Below are positions 1-7,077 of a stretch of 19,126 nt of DNA, piece by piece. Source of the DNA: DATCLA01 sp036564195. GTDB lineage: Bacteria > Bacillota > UBA4882 > UBA8346. The translations under genes were made by a program, and so were the position numbers. How positions within the stretch are numbered: the stretch's first letter is position 1; every line of letters starts with the position of its first letter. The notes under the pieces are model-generated. The model saw only the letters and a program-made list of their open reading frames with translations. It was not told the origin of the DNA and made no database searches. Location: positions 1 to 19,126 of the forward strand of contig DATCLA010000147.1 in NCBI GenBank assembly GCA_036564195.1. Direction: 5' to 3'.

Positions 1-74
1 GCTCTAAGCTAATCCGTTAGGGGGTTACCGCCGTAATACGAACTACATTAAAACATATAGCCGATCAAGCCGGA

Positions 75-1073
75 GTGTCGATCGTCACCGTGCATAAGGC
101 GATCTACGGTAAACCGGGTATTAGTGATAAGACTCGTCAGCGAATACTGGCGATTATTGACCAGATGAGCTACTCGGTAAATACGGTAGCTTCCTCCCTA
201 AAACGGGAAATTCTTAAGATTGCTGTCGTTTTTCCGGTTTTAGAACTAAAATTAAATTACTTCTTTCGAAAACTGGTGGAAGGAATAGATGAAGTCGAAC
301 GGGAGCTATTAGATTTCCATGTTGCAATCATCCGGTATCCCTGTAATGAGACTTGGCAAAATCAAATCGAAATTTTGGAAAAAATATTAGACCATGACGA
401 CATTGATGGAGTAGTAATTTATTGTTGGGACGACACTAAACTAAATCCCTATATTGATCAATTATATAAAAAGGGAGTACCGGTAGTAACTTTTAATTCC
501 GATACGGTAGGTTCTTGTCGGATTGGTTCCGTAACAGCACCTAATGTCCGTACAGGCAGGCTGGCAGCTGAGTTTATGTGTCAAATCCTACCGCAAGGTG
601 GACGTATTATCATGCTCGGCGGTAATCGGATGATGAAAAATTTGCGGGAGATTACCTTCGGTTTCTTTAGTTATATTCAGAAACACCGTCCTGACTTAGC
701 AGTGATGGAAATAAATGATTTCGGAACCATCGAAAAATTGTACGAAGAATTGTTACATGTTTTAACTGTCTATAATGATATTTCCGGAATTTACTGTAAC
801 AGTGCCCAGAATAATATTCCTATGTGTGAGGCGCTGAAAAAAGCAGGACTTGCCGGCAAAGTTAAAGCGATTGCCAGTGATGTCTTTGAAGAACTGGCCC
901 CATATTTGGAGGAAGGAATTGTAAACGCGACCATGTGGCAAGATCCGAAATCGCAATCCAAAAATGCAGTAAAAATGCTTTATGAATATTTGACCACCCA
1001 TAAAATTGAGAATAATAATCAAACTGTGGGGATAGGGATTGTGATGCGTAACAATTTTCAAGACTACTTATAA
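75..1073 (+). CDS. LacI-family transcriptional regulator, start codon apparently lost
   Basis: This is a DNA-binding regulator with a periplasmic-binding-protein-like sugar domain. The first legal start is GTG 75, but the same frame is open from base 21 and reads TTLKHIADQAGVS just upstream. That is the first helix of a LacI helix-turn-helix, followed by VTVHKAIYGKPGISDKTRQR and the hinge helix (NTVASSLK). The effector domain starts around ILKIAVVFPVLE and ends with the NATMWQDPKSQSKNAV region typical of the family. Starting at 75 would remove about half of the HTH. The expected start, giving MRTTLKHIADQ, falls at base 36 but reads ATA, with AGGGGG at 19-24 as a well-placed ribosome-binding site. 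No ATG, GTG or TTG lies between bases 1 and 74 in any frame. The gene is either translated from ATA, non-functional, or affected by a sequence error. It probably controls the isomerase gene downstream. Confidence 0.85.
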   Translation: MSIVTVHKAIYGKPGISDKTRQRILAIIDQMSYSVNTVASSLKREILKIAVVFPVLELKLNYFFRKLVEGIDEVERELLDFHVAIIRYPCNETWQNQIEILEKILDHDDIDGVVIYCWDDTKLNPYIDQLYKKGVPVVTFNSDTVGSCRIGSVTAPNVRTGRLAAEFMCQILPQGGRIIMLGGNRMMKNLREITFGFFSYIQKHRPDLAVMEINDFGTIEKLYEELLHVLTVYNDISGIYCNSAQNNIPMCEALKKAGLAGKVKAIASDVFEELAPYLEEGIVNATMWQDPKSQSKNAVKMLYEYLTTHKIENNNQTVGIGIVMRNNFQDYL

Positions 1074-1164
1074 TTAGAGGAAAAGTCGGATTTCTCAGAT
1101 TTTAAATTCAGGAACCCAATAATCCCTTTTTGGAGTACTTTTTATAATAAGGAAGGCTTATGCG

Positions 1165-1980
1165 GTGATTAAATTCAGCACAACAATAACTTGTCAATAT
1201 GACACTGATTTTTCTCCTTTTACTGCAGTACAATACGAAGAGGCACTTGACTGGGCGAGCGAAAGCGGTTTTGACGGCGTTGAGTTATGTATCGCTAATT
1301 ATCAGAATTTGGATCTTCTAAAGATTAAAGACGATTTAGACAGGCGTCAATTAAGCTGTTCCACTATTTCCACAAGTCAGGCCCGGACTTTCGAAAATAT
1401 TTCGTTAACCCATCCAGATCCGGCGGCGCAACAAAAAGCTCGGCAGCGCCTATTTGAGCATATTGACGCCGCGAAACTGTTGGGTAGTAAAGTAACGATC
1501 GGTATGTTGCGCGGTAGGGGCGATTTGAGTCATATAACTGAGCAAAAGAAGCTCCTGCTTAGAAATATGGCGGCCTGTGTTGAATATGCCCAAAGCAGGC
1601 AGGTGACGCTCTTGCTGGAACCGATTAATCGATACGAAACCATGCTGTATAACAATACGGAGCAGATTATGGAGTTCATTGCGGAGCTTGGTAATCCCGA
1701 TTGTTTGGGAGTGCTGTGGGACGTATTTCATGCGAATATTGAGGATCCCGACTTCGAAAAAGCGATTAACCGGATGGGTGACCGCCTGCGTCATGTGCAT
1801 TTGGCTGATTCCAACCGGTATTTTCCCGGCTGGGGGCATATTGATTTCGGTGCCATCTATGATAAGCTCCGGAAGGTTGGTTATAATGAGTATCTGTCGT
1901 TGGAATGTCTTAATCTTCCTTCGGTTCAGACGGTTCGGGAGCAATCCGCTAATTTCATTGCCAGACTGCGCAAGCGTTAA
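1165..1980 (+). CDS. sugar-phosphate isomerase/epimerase, TIM-barrel (tagatose-3-epimerase-like)
   Basis: A 271-aa cytoplasmic TIM-barrel enzyme of the AP-endonuclease-2 superfamily, which interconverts ketoses or ketose phosphates using one divalent metal. The metal-binding residues are visible in order: E152 (LLLEPINRYE), D186 with H189 (LWDVFHANIED), H212 (VHLADSNR) and E247 (LSLECL). This spacing is nearly that of known D-tagatose/D-psicose 3-epimerases. R218-type residues after ADSNR also fit. The start is GTG 1165 with AAGGAAGG at 1149-1156; the ATG at 1160 stops after two codons. It lies 91 bp after the LacI regulator and is probably its target, so a sugar-catabolic role is likely. The substrate cannot be told from sequence. 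Confidence 0.85.
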   Translation: MIKFSTTITCQYDTDFSPFTAVQYEEALDWASESGFDGVELCIANYQNLDLLKIKDDLDRRQLSCSTISTSQARTFENISLTHPDPAAQQKARQRLFEHIDAAKLLGSKVTIGMLRGRGDLSHITEQKKLLLRNMAACVEYAQSRQVTLLLEPINRYETMLYNNTEQIMEFIAELGNPDCLGVLWDVFHANIEDPDFEKAINRMGDRLRHVHLADSNRYFPGWGHIDFGAIYDKLRKVGYNEYLSLECLNLPSVQTVREQSANFIARLRKR

Positions 1981-2510
1981 CTTTAAACTTGCGTTTTAAA
2001 TGCCTTACTTTAGTAAGCTCATTCTTCCCCCTCTCCCTTTTCCCTGTTAAGCCTGACCCCACCTCCAAAATAGTTTAGATTGTCAGTATTACCCGGATCT
2101 AACAACATCCGTCCTTAACAGCTCACCGGAATAAGCCGTTAAACCCGGCTCCTGGGTTTTGCCGGTTGTTCATGGCCGGGACCAACCGGGTAGTCAGTAT
2201 TCCCCAACAAAGGCCAAGCGGTTGCCAATTTTTGCCATAAATGTTATGATAATAAATGGACGTATAACCGATGTTACCAGAGTTTTAACGTAACTTGGAC
2301 AGTTAAGACGCGGACAGCGGAAATACGGACCTTCCAAAACATGAAAGGGGCAATGCGAATGAGAAACCGGTTTTGCAGTAGTTAGCGGAATCTGCTTTGA
2401 AAAAAGGATTTCATCGCAGCGGTGGTCAGGGATAACCTAGGCCATACTTGATAATTAAGGTAAGATTTGCGATGACTTTGAAAATTCTATATTATTGCGG
2501 AGGTAATCAA
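1981..2510. other. 530-bp non-coding stretch with short inverted repeats and a long leader
   Basis: No convincing gene is seen. It holds GTTAAGCCTGACCCC (2046-2060), which resembles the ends of REP-transposase elements. It also holds a small hairpin AAACCC/GGGTTT (2141-2159) followed by four T, which may be a weak terminator for the isomerase gene, and a second inverted repeat CCGGTTG/CAACCGG (2162-2168 and 2183-2189). The promoter at 2222-2250 leaves roughly 250 nt of untranslated leader ahead of the barrel gene. I could not match that leader to a known riboswitch class. Confidence 0.5.
2222..2250 (+). promoter_or_regulatory. sigma-A-type promoter for the barrel protein gene
   Basis: TTGCCA (2222-2227), a 17-bp spacer and TATGAT (2245-2250) match the consensus well. 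Transcription would start near 2257, giving a leader of about 250 nt before the ATG at 2511. Confidence 0.55.
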
Positions 2511-3026
2511 ATGAAAAAATTATTTAGCCTGGTTTTAGCTTGCTGTCTGACCCTGGGATTATCGGGAGCAGTCTGGGCGGTACAAAAACCAAGTCTTTCT
2601 ACTGAAATATTAGATTTGCTGGATGACTATATAAACGTCCAATATGAAATGCCCCGGGATAAAGAGAGTAGTTGGGTGATAGGAGGCGGAGTAGCTGATT
2701 ACGGAGTTTATGATTTAGATGTTACTATGATCGGAATCTACGGCGGATATCGTAAATACATTAACAACGTTTTTAAATATCAAGCTAAGCCTTTGGAAGG
2801 ATTTTATGCGGAAGGAAAAGCGGGTCTTGCTTTCGTAGATACCAATTATGCCGGTGATGACACCAATGTATTTCTGGGGGGTGAATTCGGTTACAAGCAC
2901 CAGTTTGATGGCGGTTTTATGCTGGAAGGCGGCCTTGATATCTGCTACTTCTCCGGAGATGACCGCGGTGACTATGAAAGCGGTACCGATGTGGATCTTA
3001 CCTTAAGGCTTGGTTACACCTGGTAA
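2511..3026 (+). CDS. small exported beta-barrel-like protein, putative outer membrane protein
   Basis: A 171-aa protein starting at ATG 2511, chosen because GGAGGT (2499-2504) lies 6 nt upstream and a clean signal peptide follows. A TTG at 2448 opens the frame earlier but has no such support. The signal peptide is MKK plus a hydrophobic core, ending at VWA about residue 23. The mature part alternates polar and hydrophobic residues with many Gly, Tyr and Phe (GIYGGYRKY, GFYAEGKAGLAF, VFLGGEFGY, GGFMLEGGLDICYF, DVDLTLRLGYTW). It ends in a terminal Trp, as outer-membrane beta-barrels recognised by the BAM complex do. The size fits an eight-stranded barrel. The specific function is unknown. In a monoderm organism this would be odd, so the call depends on the cell envelope type. 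Confidence 0.65.
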   Translation: MKKLFSLVLACCLTLGLSGAVWAVQKPSLSTEILDLLDDYINVQYEMPRDKESSWVIGGGVADYGVYDLDVTMIGIYGGYRKYINNVFKYQAKPLEGFYAEGKAGLAFVDTNYAGDDTNVFLGGEFGYKHQFDGGFMLEGGLDICYFSGDDRGDYESGTDVDLTLRLGYTW

Positions 3027-3061
3027 ACAGGAATATGAAGTTAGCATAATGAGTTATATCT

Positions 3062-3098
3062 ATTCAAGGCGTTGCCGTTTTAAGGTGACGCCTTGAAT
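3062..3098 (+). repeat. 11-bp inverted repeat between convergent genes
   Basis: ATTCAAGGCGT (3062-3072) pairs perfectly with ACGCCTTGAAT (3088-3098) across a 15-nt loop. It lies between the convergent barrel and DUF4363 genes, where a terminator is expected. No T-run follows on either strand, so intrinsic termination is uncertain. Confidence 0.4.
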
Positions 3099-3131
3099 TT
3101 AAGGGATGTCTGGTTCCGATTGTACATTGGA

Positions 3132-3500
3132 CTAGTTACCTAAGTCTGCCCAAGTTTCCACAATTTCTTTTAATTCTGCCAAGGCTTGGGCCTTCTCGCG
3201 GGCCTCTAAGTATCCTTTCAGCCGAGCCAGGCTGTGTTGGAAATTATTGATTTCATCCCGTTCTTCGCTAAACTGGATCCGGGGGACTATTTTCCGCCAG
3301 GCGGATTCCAGCTTATTTAAATAGCTGGCAGCTTCCGGCCAATGCCGAGCTTGAATACTTGTATGTAACAAATTGAAATATTTAGGCACATTATCATCTG
3401 TTCCCCGGGGATGCTTTAAGAAGGTCCCGCTGTTCATCAGTACAATAAAAACCGCTAAAATCAGGGCTGGAATTAGCTTATAAAGTAAAAAATGGCCCAT
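3132..3500 (-). CDS. DUF4363 family protein
   Basis: A 122-aa protein with one N-terminal membrane segment (about residues 7-22, LIPALILAVFIVLMNS). An extracytoplasmic helical domain follows (YFNLLHTSIQARHWPEAASYLNKLESAWRKIVPRIQ, then a region up to LKEIVETWADLGN). This is the typical layout of DUF4363 proteins. They are commonly encoded directly after DUF421 genes in spore-forming Bacillota, as here with a 55-bp gap. The biochemical function is unknown. It is probably cotranscribed with the gene before it and may act with it at the membrane. Confidence 0.75.
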   Translation of the reverse strand: MGHFLLYKLIPALILAVFIVLMNSGTFLKHPRGTDDNVPKYFNLLHTSIQARHWPEAASYLNKLESAWRKIVPRIQFSEERDEINNFQHSLARLKGYLEAREKAQALAELKEIVETWADLGN

Positions 3501-3555
3501 TTTCGGCCTCCAGATTTATTTTTATTTTGGTAGCTTTGAAACCGCCTCAGTTATT

Positions 3556-4284
3556 TTAGTTAATACTTTGAAAATCACTGATGTCAGTCATTGTTTTTAA
3601 GTGGTCCCGGTACCGATCGACATAGAGCTTTCCTTCGGTATTCAAAAGCGCCAGGAAGACTTCACCCGGACTTTTGATGTTTAACGATTTTAACTGCTGA
3701 TCCAACCAAGGCCGGTCTCGCTGGACCCGTTTCAGGTTTTCCTCAATCACCACCCCGTCATAAATAAGTTCTGTGGTTAGCCCCTTATATTTGCTAGGAA
3801 TATTTAAATCATGGGGGGTTACCGGAGCATGTTGACTCTTCTTGAGGACCGCAATCTTCCCGTTGGTTTCCAAAACGGCAAATTCCACTATGCTTAAGTC
3901 AAAGATCATCTGATGACGCAATTGCTCCAAAAGTTCGTCAATAGTGTACCGCATCTTCTTCAAATTTTCCTCCATGATCTGACCATTCATAATCAGGATC
4001 ACCGGCTCTCCATTTAAATATTTGGCTACCGCCCGGGAACGCAAGGTAATCCATTGGACAAACCAAACAGCCACAGTCCAGGTGGCTAATCCGACCCAAT
4101 GGGGCCAGGCCCGGCTGGACAGATCGGTAGTTAAAGAAGCGGCAATTGAACCGATGGTAATCCCCAGAATATAGTCGAAAAAAGTTAATTGGCTCACCTG
4201 TTGCTTTCCAAGGATTCTAGCAAAAATAAGGAGGGTGATAAAGGCGATGATGCCCCTCACTAAAACTACGGCAGCTTCGTTCAA
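3556..4284 (-). CDS. DUF421 (YetF-like) membrane protein
   Basis: A 242-aa protein with three N-terminal membrane segments (around residues 5-24, 35-54 and 60-81), followed by a soluble DUF421 domain that begins near AVAKYLNGEPVILIMNGQIMEENLKK and contains the YTIDELLEQLR stretch typical of the family. Its C-terminal part (VIEENLKRVQRDRPWLDQQLK) is also typical of the YetF/YrbG group. The function is not established; some relatives are linked to spore or membrane physiology in Bacillus. The start is TTG 4284, supported by an AAGGTGA ribosome-binding site about 6 nt upstream on the minus strand. It leads a two-gene operon with DUF4363. Confidence 0.85.
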   Translation of the reverse strand: MNEAAVVLVRGIIAFITLLIFARILGKQQVSQLTFFDYILGITIGSIAASLTTDLSSRAWPHWVGLATWTVAVWFVQWITLRSRAVAKYLNGEPVILIMNGQIMEENLKKMRYTIDELLEQLRHQMIFDLSIVEFAVLETNGKIAVLKKSQHAPVTPHDLNIPSKYKGLTTELIYDGVVIEENLKRVQRDRPWLDQQLKSLNIKSPGEVFLALLNTEGKLYVDRYRDHLKTMTDISDFQSIN

Positions 4285-4594
4285 ACGCTCACCTTCATTT
4301 CAAAAGATTTTCAGCTTTCGGAGATTTGGTCTTGGTAGAGATCACTATCTGATTTACCAGGTACTCCAATTTCAATTTAAACTCGTTTTTACCTATTAGT
4401 AGTTTGCCAAGAGTTACTGTTTGATTATTCGGGTAGGTTTAAAATTTCCAAATTTATCACTTTAACCTGAAATATTGAGGAAATAATTATATTTAGTAAT
4501 CGGTCCAGTTAATGTTTTAAAATTCAAAATCTTTATTTGACATCTGTAGTATGTTGCAATATAATTACCTTACAATAAATGAAGCTATGTAAAT
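4285..4594. other. AT-rich divergent intergenic region
   Basis: This stretch lies between the divergent DUF421 and aminomutase genes. It is AT-rich and holds no gene that I can support. A strong promoter points right (4537-4565). I found no equally clear promoter pointing left toward the DUF421 gene. Confidence 0.5.
4537..4565 (+). promoter_or_regulatory. perfect-consensus sigma-A promoter for the aminomutase gene
   Basis: TTGACA (4537-4542), 17-bp spacer, TATAAT (4560-4565). Both hexamers and the spacing equal the consensus. Transcription would start near 4572, shortly before the coding region. Confidence 0.85.
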
Positions 4595-5824
4595 ATGGCC
4601 CAATTAAAAAAAGAAGGCTCGGTGAAGATGGAACAAATTTGTGAAAGTTCAAGTGACGAAGGTGGACTTAGGCCGGCCCCTAAGCCAAATGCATTTCCCA
4701 TCAATAAGAAGGCCGATGATTTTCGCCAGCGTTATTTTCCTGATGCAACTGCTGCTGATTGGAACGATTGGCATTGGCAACTCAAGCATTCGATTAACTC
4801 CTTTGAACGTCTCGCTGAAATCATTAACCTAACCGAAGATGAACTTGCGGTTCAAAACTACCGGAAAGTTTCACCTCCGCTTAAAATCACCCCTTACTAT
4901 GCAAGCCTTTTAGACCCCAAGCTACCTTCACAACCGCTCCGGCGGACCGTTGTCCCGGTTAAAGAAGAATATCTTTATTCACCATATGAAGCTGAAGACC
5001 CGTTGGGAGAGGAACACACTCGTCCTGTACGAGCCATCGTCCATCGCTATCCTGATCGGGTATTATTTTTGGCTTCTAACTGGTGCTCGGTAAGCTGTCG
5101 TTATTGTACTCGCTCCCGGGTAATCGGTGACAGTAAACGTTATAAATTAGACCTCGAAATTTGGGAAGAAGGCCTGGCTTATATTCAGGCCCATTCTGAA
5201 ATCAGGGATGTAGTAATTTCCGGCGGCGACCCGCTGACTCTTCCCAATCTGAAATTAAATTGGCTTTTATCGCGACTGCGCCAGATTCCCCATGTGGAAA
5301 TGTTGCGCATCGGGACTAAAATGCCGGTGGTGCTGCCACAGCGGATTACCCCCACGCTGTTGCGGCTTTTAAAACGGTATCACCCTCTATATATGAGTAT
5401 TCACTTTACCCATCCGGATGAGTTGACCCCGGAAGTCAGTTATGCCTGTAACGCTTTGGCTGATGCCGGGATTCCCCTCGGCAGCCAGACTGTTTTGCTG
5501 CGGGGGATTAATGATAATGTCGATACCATGCGCCGGTTAATGCAAGGTCTATTAAAAATCCGGGTCCGGCCTTATTATTTATATCAATGTGACCCGATTT
5601 TAGGATCATCCCATTTCCGGACTCCGGTTGCTAAAGGCCTAGAAATCATTCAGGGGTTGCGCGGTTATACCAGCGGCTATGCAGTCCCGACTTTTGTAAT
5701 CGACGCTCCCGGCGGAGGCGGTAAAGTGCCTTTACTTCCGGATTATTATCAAGGTCGGGACAAACAGGGAGTAGTATTAAAGAATTTTAAAGGGTTAATC
5801 TATCATTATGCTGATTTCGGGTAA
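4595..5824 (+). CDS. kamA: lysine 2,3-aminomutase (radical SAM, PLP)
   Basis: A 409-aa radical SAM enzyme that converts L-lysine to L-beta-lysine using a 4Fe-4S cluster, SAM and PLP. The cluster motif is CSVSCRYC (C164, C168, C171). The SAM-binding region follows with ISGGDPL, and the PLP lysine lies in APGGGGK (K377). Two Asp residues, D333 (YQCD) and D370 (VID before APGGGGK), are 37 residues apart, exactly the spacing of D293 and D330, which bind the substrate amine in clostridial lysine aminomutase. Glutamate 2,3-aminomutases have other residues there, so lysine is the likely substrate. ATG 4595 has only a weak ribosome-binding site; ATG 4628 (residue 12) has AGAAGG at 4612-4617 and may be the true start. 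The product may feed osmolyte synthesis, lysine breakdown or the ATP-grasp enzyme downstream. Confidence 0.9.
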   Translation: MAQLKKEGSVKMEQICESSSDEGGLRPAPKPNAFPINKKADDFRQRYFPDATAADWNDWHWQLKHSINSFERLAEIINLTEDELAVQNYRKVSPPLKITPYYASLLDPKLPSQPLRRTVVPVKEEYLYSPYEAEDPLGEEHTRPVRAIVHRYPDRVLFLASNWCSVSCRYCTRSRVIGDSKRYKLDLEIWEEGLAYIQAHSEIRDVVISGGDPLTLPNLKLNWLLSRLRQIPHVEMLRIGTKMPVVLPQRITPTLLRLLKRYHPLYMSIHFTHPDELTPEVSYACNALADAGIPLGSQTVLLRGINDNVDTMRRLMQGLLKIRVRPYYLYQCDPILGSSHFRTPVAKGLEIIQGLRGYTSGYAVPTFVIDAPGGGGKVPLLPDYYQGRDKQGVVLKNFKGLIYHYADFG

Positions 5825-5938
5825 AGCTGCAGTATTTTAAAGTTTACGATTAGCGATCAGTGTCAGCAAAATTATAAACACGAGGATGGCCGGCAGTAGC
5901 AATCGCTTCCGGTCCATCCTTGTTAAGGGGACAGAGAG

Positions 5939-6916
5939 ATGAAAATCGGGATTACCTATGACCTCCGTGAGGAATATTTGGCCCAGGGTTTCACCGCGGA
6001 AGCAACTGCCGAATTCGATCTGGTAGAGACGGTCGAAGCCATCGAAACGGCCCTCCGGAGTTTTAACCATAGTACGGAACGGATCGGAAACGTGAAGAGC
6101 TTAGTAGCAAAGTTAGCCGCCGGGGCCCGCTGGGATCTGGTATTCAATATTGCCGAGGGGCTATACGGTTACGGTCGGGAAGCCCAAATTCCGGCGGTGT
6201 TGGATGCTTACCGGATCCCCTATACCTTTTCCGATCCCCTGGTTTTGGCGCTGACCTTGCATAAAGGGATGACCAAAAGGGTGGTCCGGGACCTGGGGAT
6301 CTCCACCCCGGAATTTTGCCTGGTTGAAAACGAGACCCAGATTGAGACGGTTGCTCTACCCTGGCCGGTGTTTGCTAAACCGGTGGCCGAGGGGACCAGC
6401 AAAGGAATTGCCGCAACTTCAAAAATTGATAACCGTCAGGCGTTGCGGCAGGTCTGTCTGAACCTGCTGCGTACTTTTGAGCAGCCGGTTCTGATTGAAG
6501 GCTATCTGCCGGGCCGGGAGTTTACGGTGGGGATTACCGGCACCGGAAGCGAGGCAACCGTCCTCGGGGTAATGGAAGTCCGCTTAGCCGACAAGGCGGA
6601 AACGGGAATTTATTCTTATTATAATAAGCAAAACTACCAGGAGCGGGTGGAATATGCCTTGGTATCCGGGGCGATGGCCGAGGTTTGCAGTGAGGTTGCG
6701 TTAAAGGTGTGGCGCGGGTTGGGCTGCCGCGACGCCGGCCGGGTTGATTTAAAACTGGACGCGGCCGGAGTTCCCAATTTTATCGAAGTAAATCCGCTGG
6801 CAGGGTTAAACCCCCAACATTCTGATTTGCCGATTTTAGCCCGGCTGGCGGGGATTGAATACCGAAAGTTGATCGCCATGATCTTCGAGGCAGCTCTGCA
6901 GCGCGTGACAACGTGA
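5939..6916 (+). CDS. D-alanine-D-alanine ligase-like ATP-grasp enzyme
   Basis: A 325-aa cytoplasmic ATP-grasp ligase that would join a carboxylate to an amine through an acyl-phosphate. Ddl-like motifs are present in order: WDLVFNIAEGLYG near 60-75, IPYTFSDPLVLALTLHK near 92-108, the ATP-binding PVFAKPVAEGTSKGI near 142-156, EGYLPGREFTVGI near 188-200, and the metal-binding RVDLKLD and FIEVNPLAGLNP near 268-290. In place of the Ddl HG loop it has AEG, and this protein belongs to the divergent Ddl-related group often annotated as D-Ala-D-Ala ligase. The start is ATG 5939 with AAGGGG 8 nt upstream. It lies 114 bp after kamA on the same strand, so a beta-amino acid such as beta-lysine is a candidate substrate; this is inference. 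Its stop codon lies inside the left end of a miniature mobile element, so its last residues (about VTT) may derive from the insertion. Confidence 0.8.
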   Translation: MKIGITYDLREEYLAQGFTAEATAEFDLVETVEAIETALRSFNHSTERIGNVKSLVAKLAAGARWDLVFNIAEGLYGYGREAQIPAVLDAYRIPYTFSDPLVLALTLHKGMTKRVVRDLGISTPEFCLVENETQIETVALPWPVFAKPVAEGTSKGIAATSKIDNRQALRQVCLNLLRTFEQPVLIEGYLPGREFTVGITGTGSEATVLGVMEVRLADKAETGIYSYYNKQNYQERVEYALVSGAMAEVCSEVALKVWRGLGCRDAGRVDLKLDAAGVPNFIEVNPLAGLNPQHSDLPILARLAGIEYRKLIAMIFEAALQRVTT

Positions 6917-7054
6917 CAGAGGGGCGGAGTTATTGACACCAACCACCTCTATGGTATAATTTCTCCATAGGGGTGATTTTTATGCCCAGAGCGGCAGAAA
7001 TATACCCCTATCATTGTGAGGGTGTACTGTGTCAAAACTCTGTCCCCTGGTCAC
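6913..7054. mobile_element. 142-bp miniature inverted-repeat element, REP-transposase derived
   Basis: The left end (6913-6939, GTGACAGAGGGGCGGAGTTA then TTGACAC) and the right end (7029-7054, GTGTCAAAACTCTGTCCCCT then GGTCAC) are imperfect inverted copies of about 26 bp. Inside lies a strong promoter, a ribosome-binding site (AGGGGTGA) and an ATG at 6982 opening a 25-codon frame that begins MPRAAEIYPYHC. That resembles the first residues of REP-associated tyrosine transposases (MPR.AR....YH), with the rest deleted. The element lies between the ligase gene, whose stop codon it contains, and azlC. No target duplication is evident. Confidence 0.6.
6933..6960 (+). promoter_or_regulatory. strong sigma-A promoter inside the miniature element, likely driving azlCD
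   Basis: TTGACA (6933-6938), a 16-bp spacer and TATAAT (6955-6960) match both hexamers perfectly. It points toward azlC, 118 bp downstream, and no terminator is visible between them. Confidence 0.75.
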
Positions 7055-7077
7055 TTTAACCCGGAAAGGGGCTGCTC

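Noticed and set aside
1450..1944. 164-aa frame on the minus strand inside the isomerase gene
   Set aside because: It is antisense to a clearly coding gene with visible catalytic residues and has no recognisable domain or ribosome-binding site.
6982..7059. 25-codon frame starting MPRAAEIYPYHC as a functional small gene
   Set aside because: Despite a ribosome-binding site, it lies wholly in the miniature element and runs into its right end; it is better explained as the deleted start of a transposase gene.
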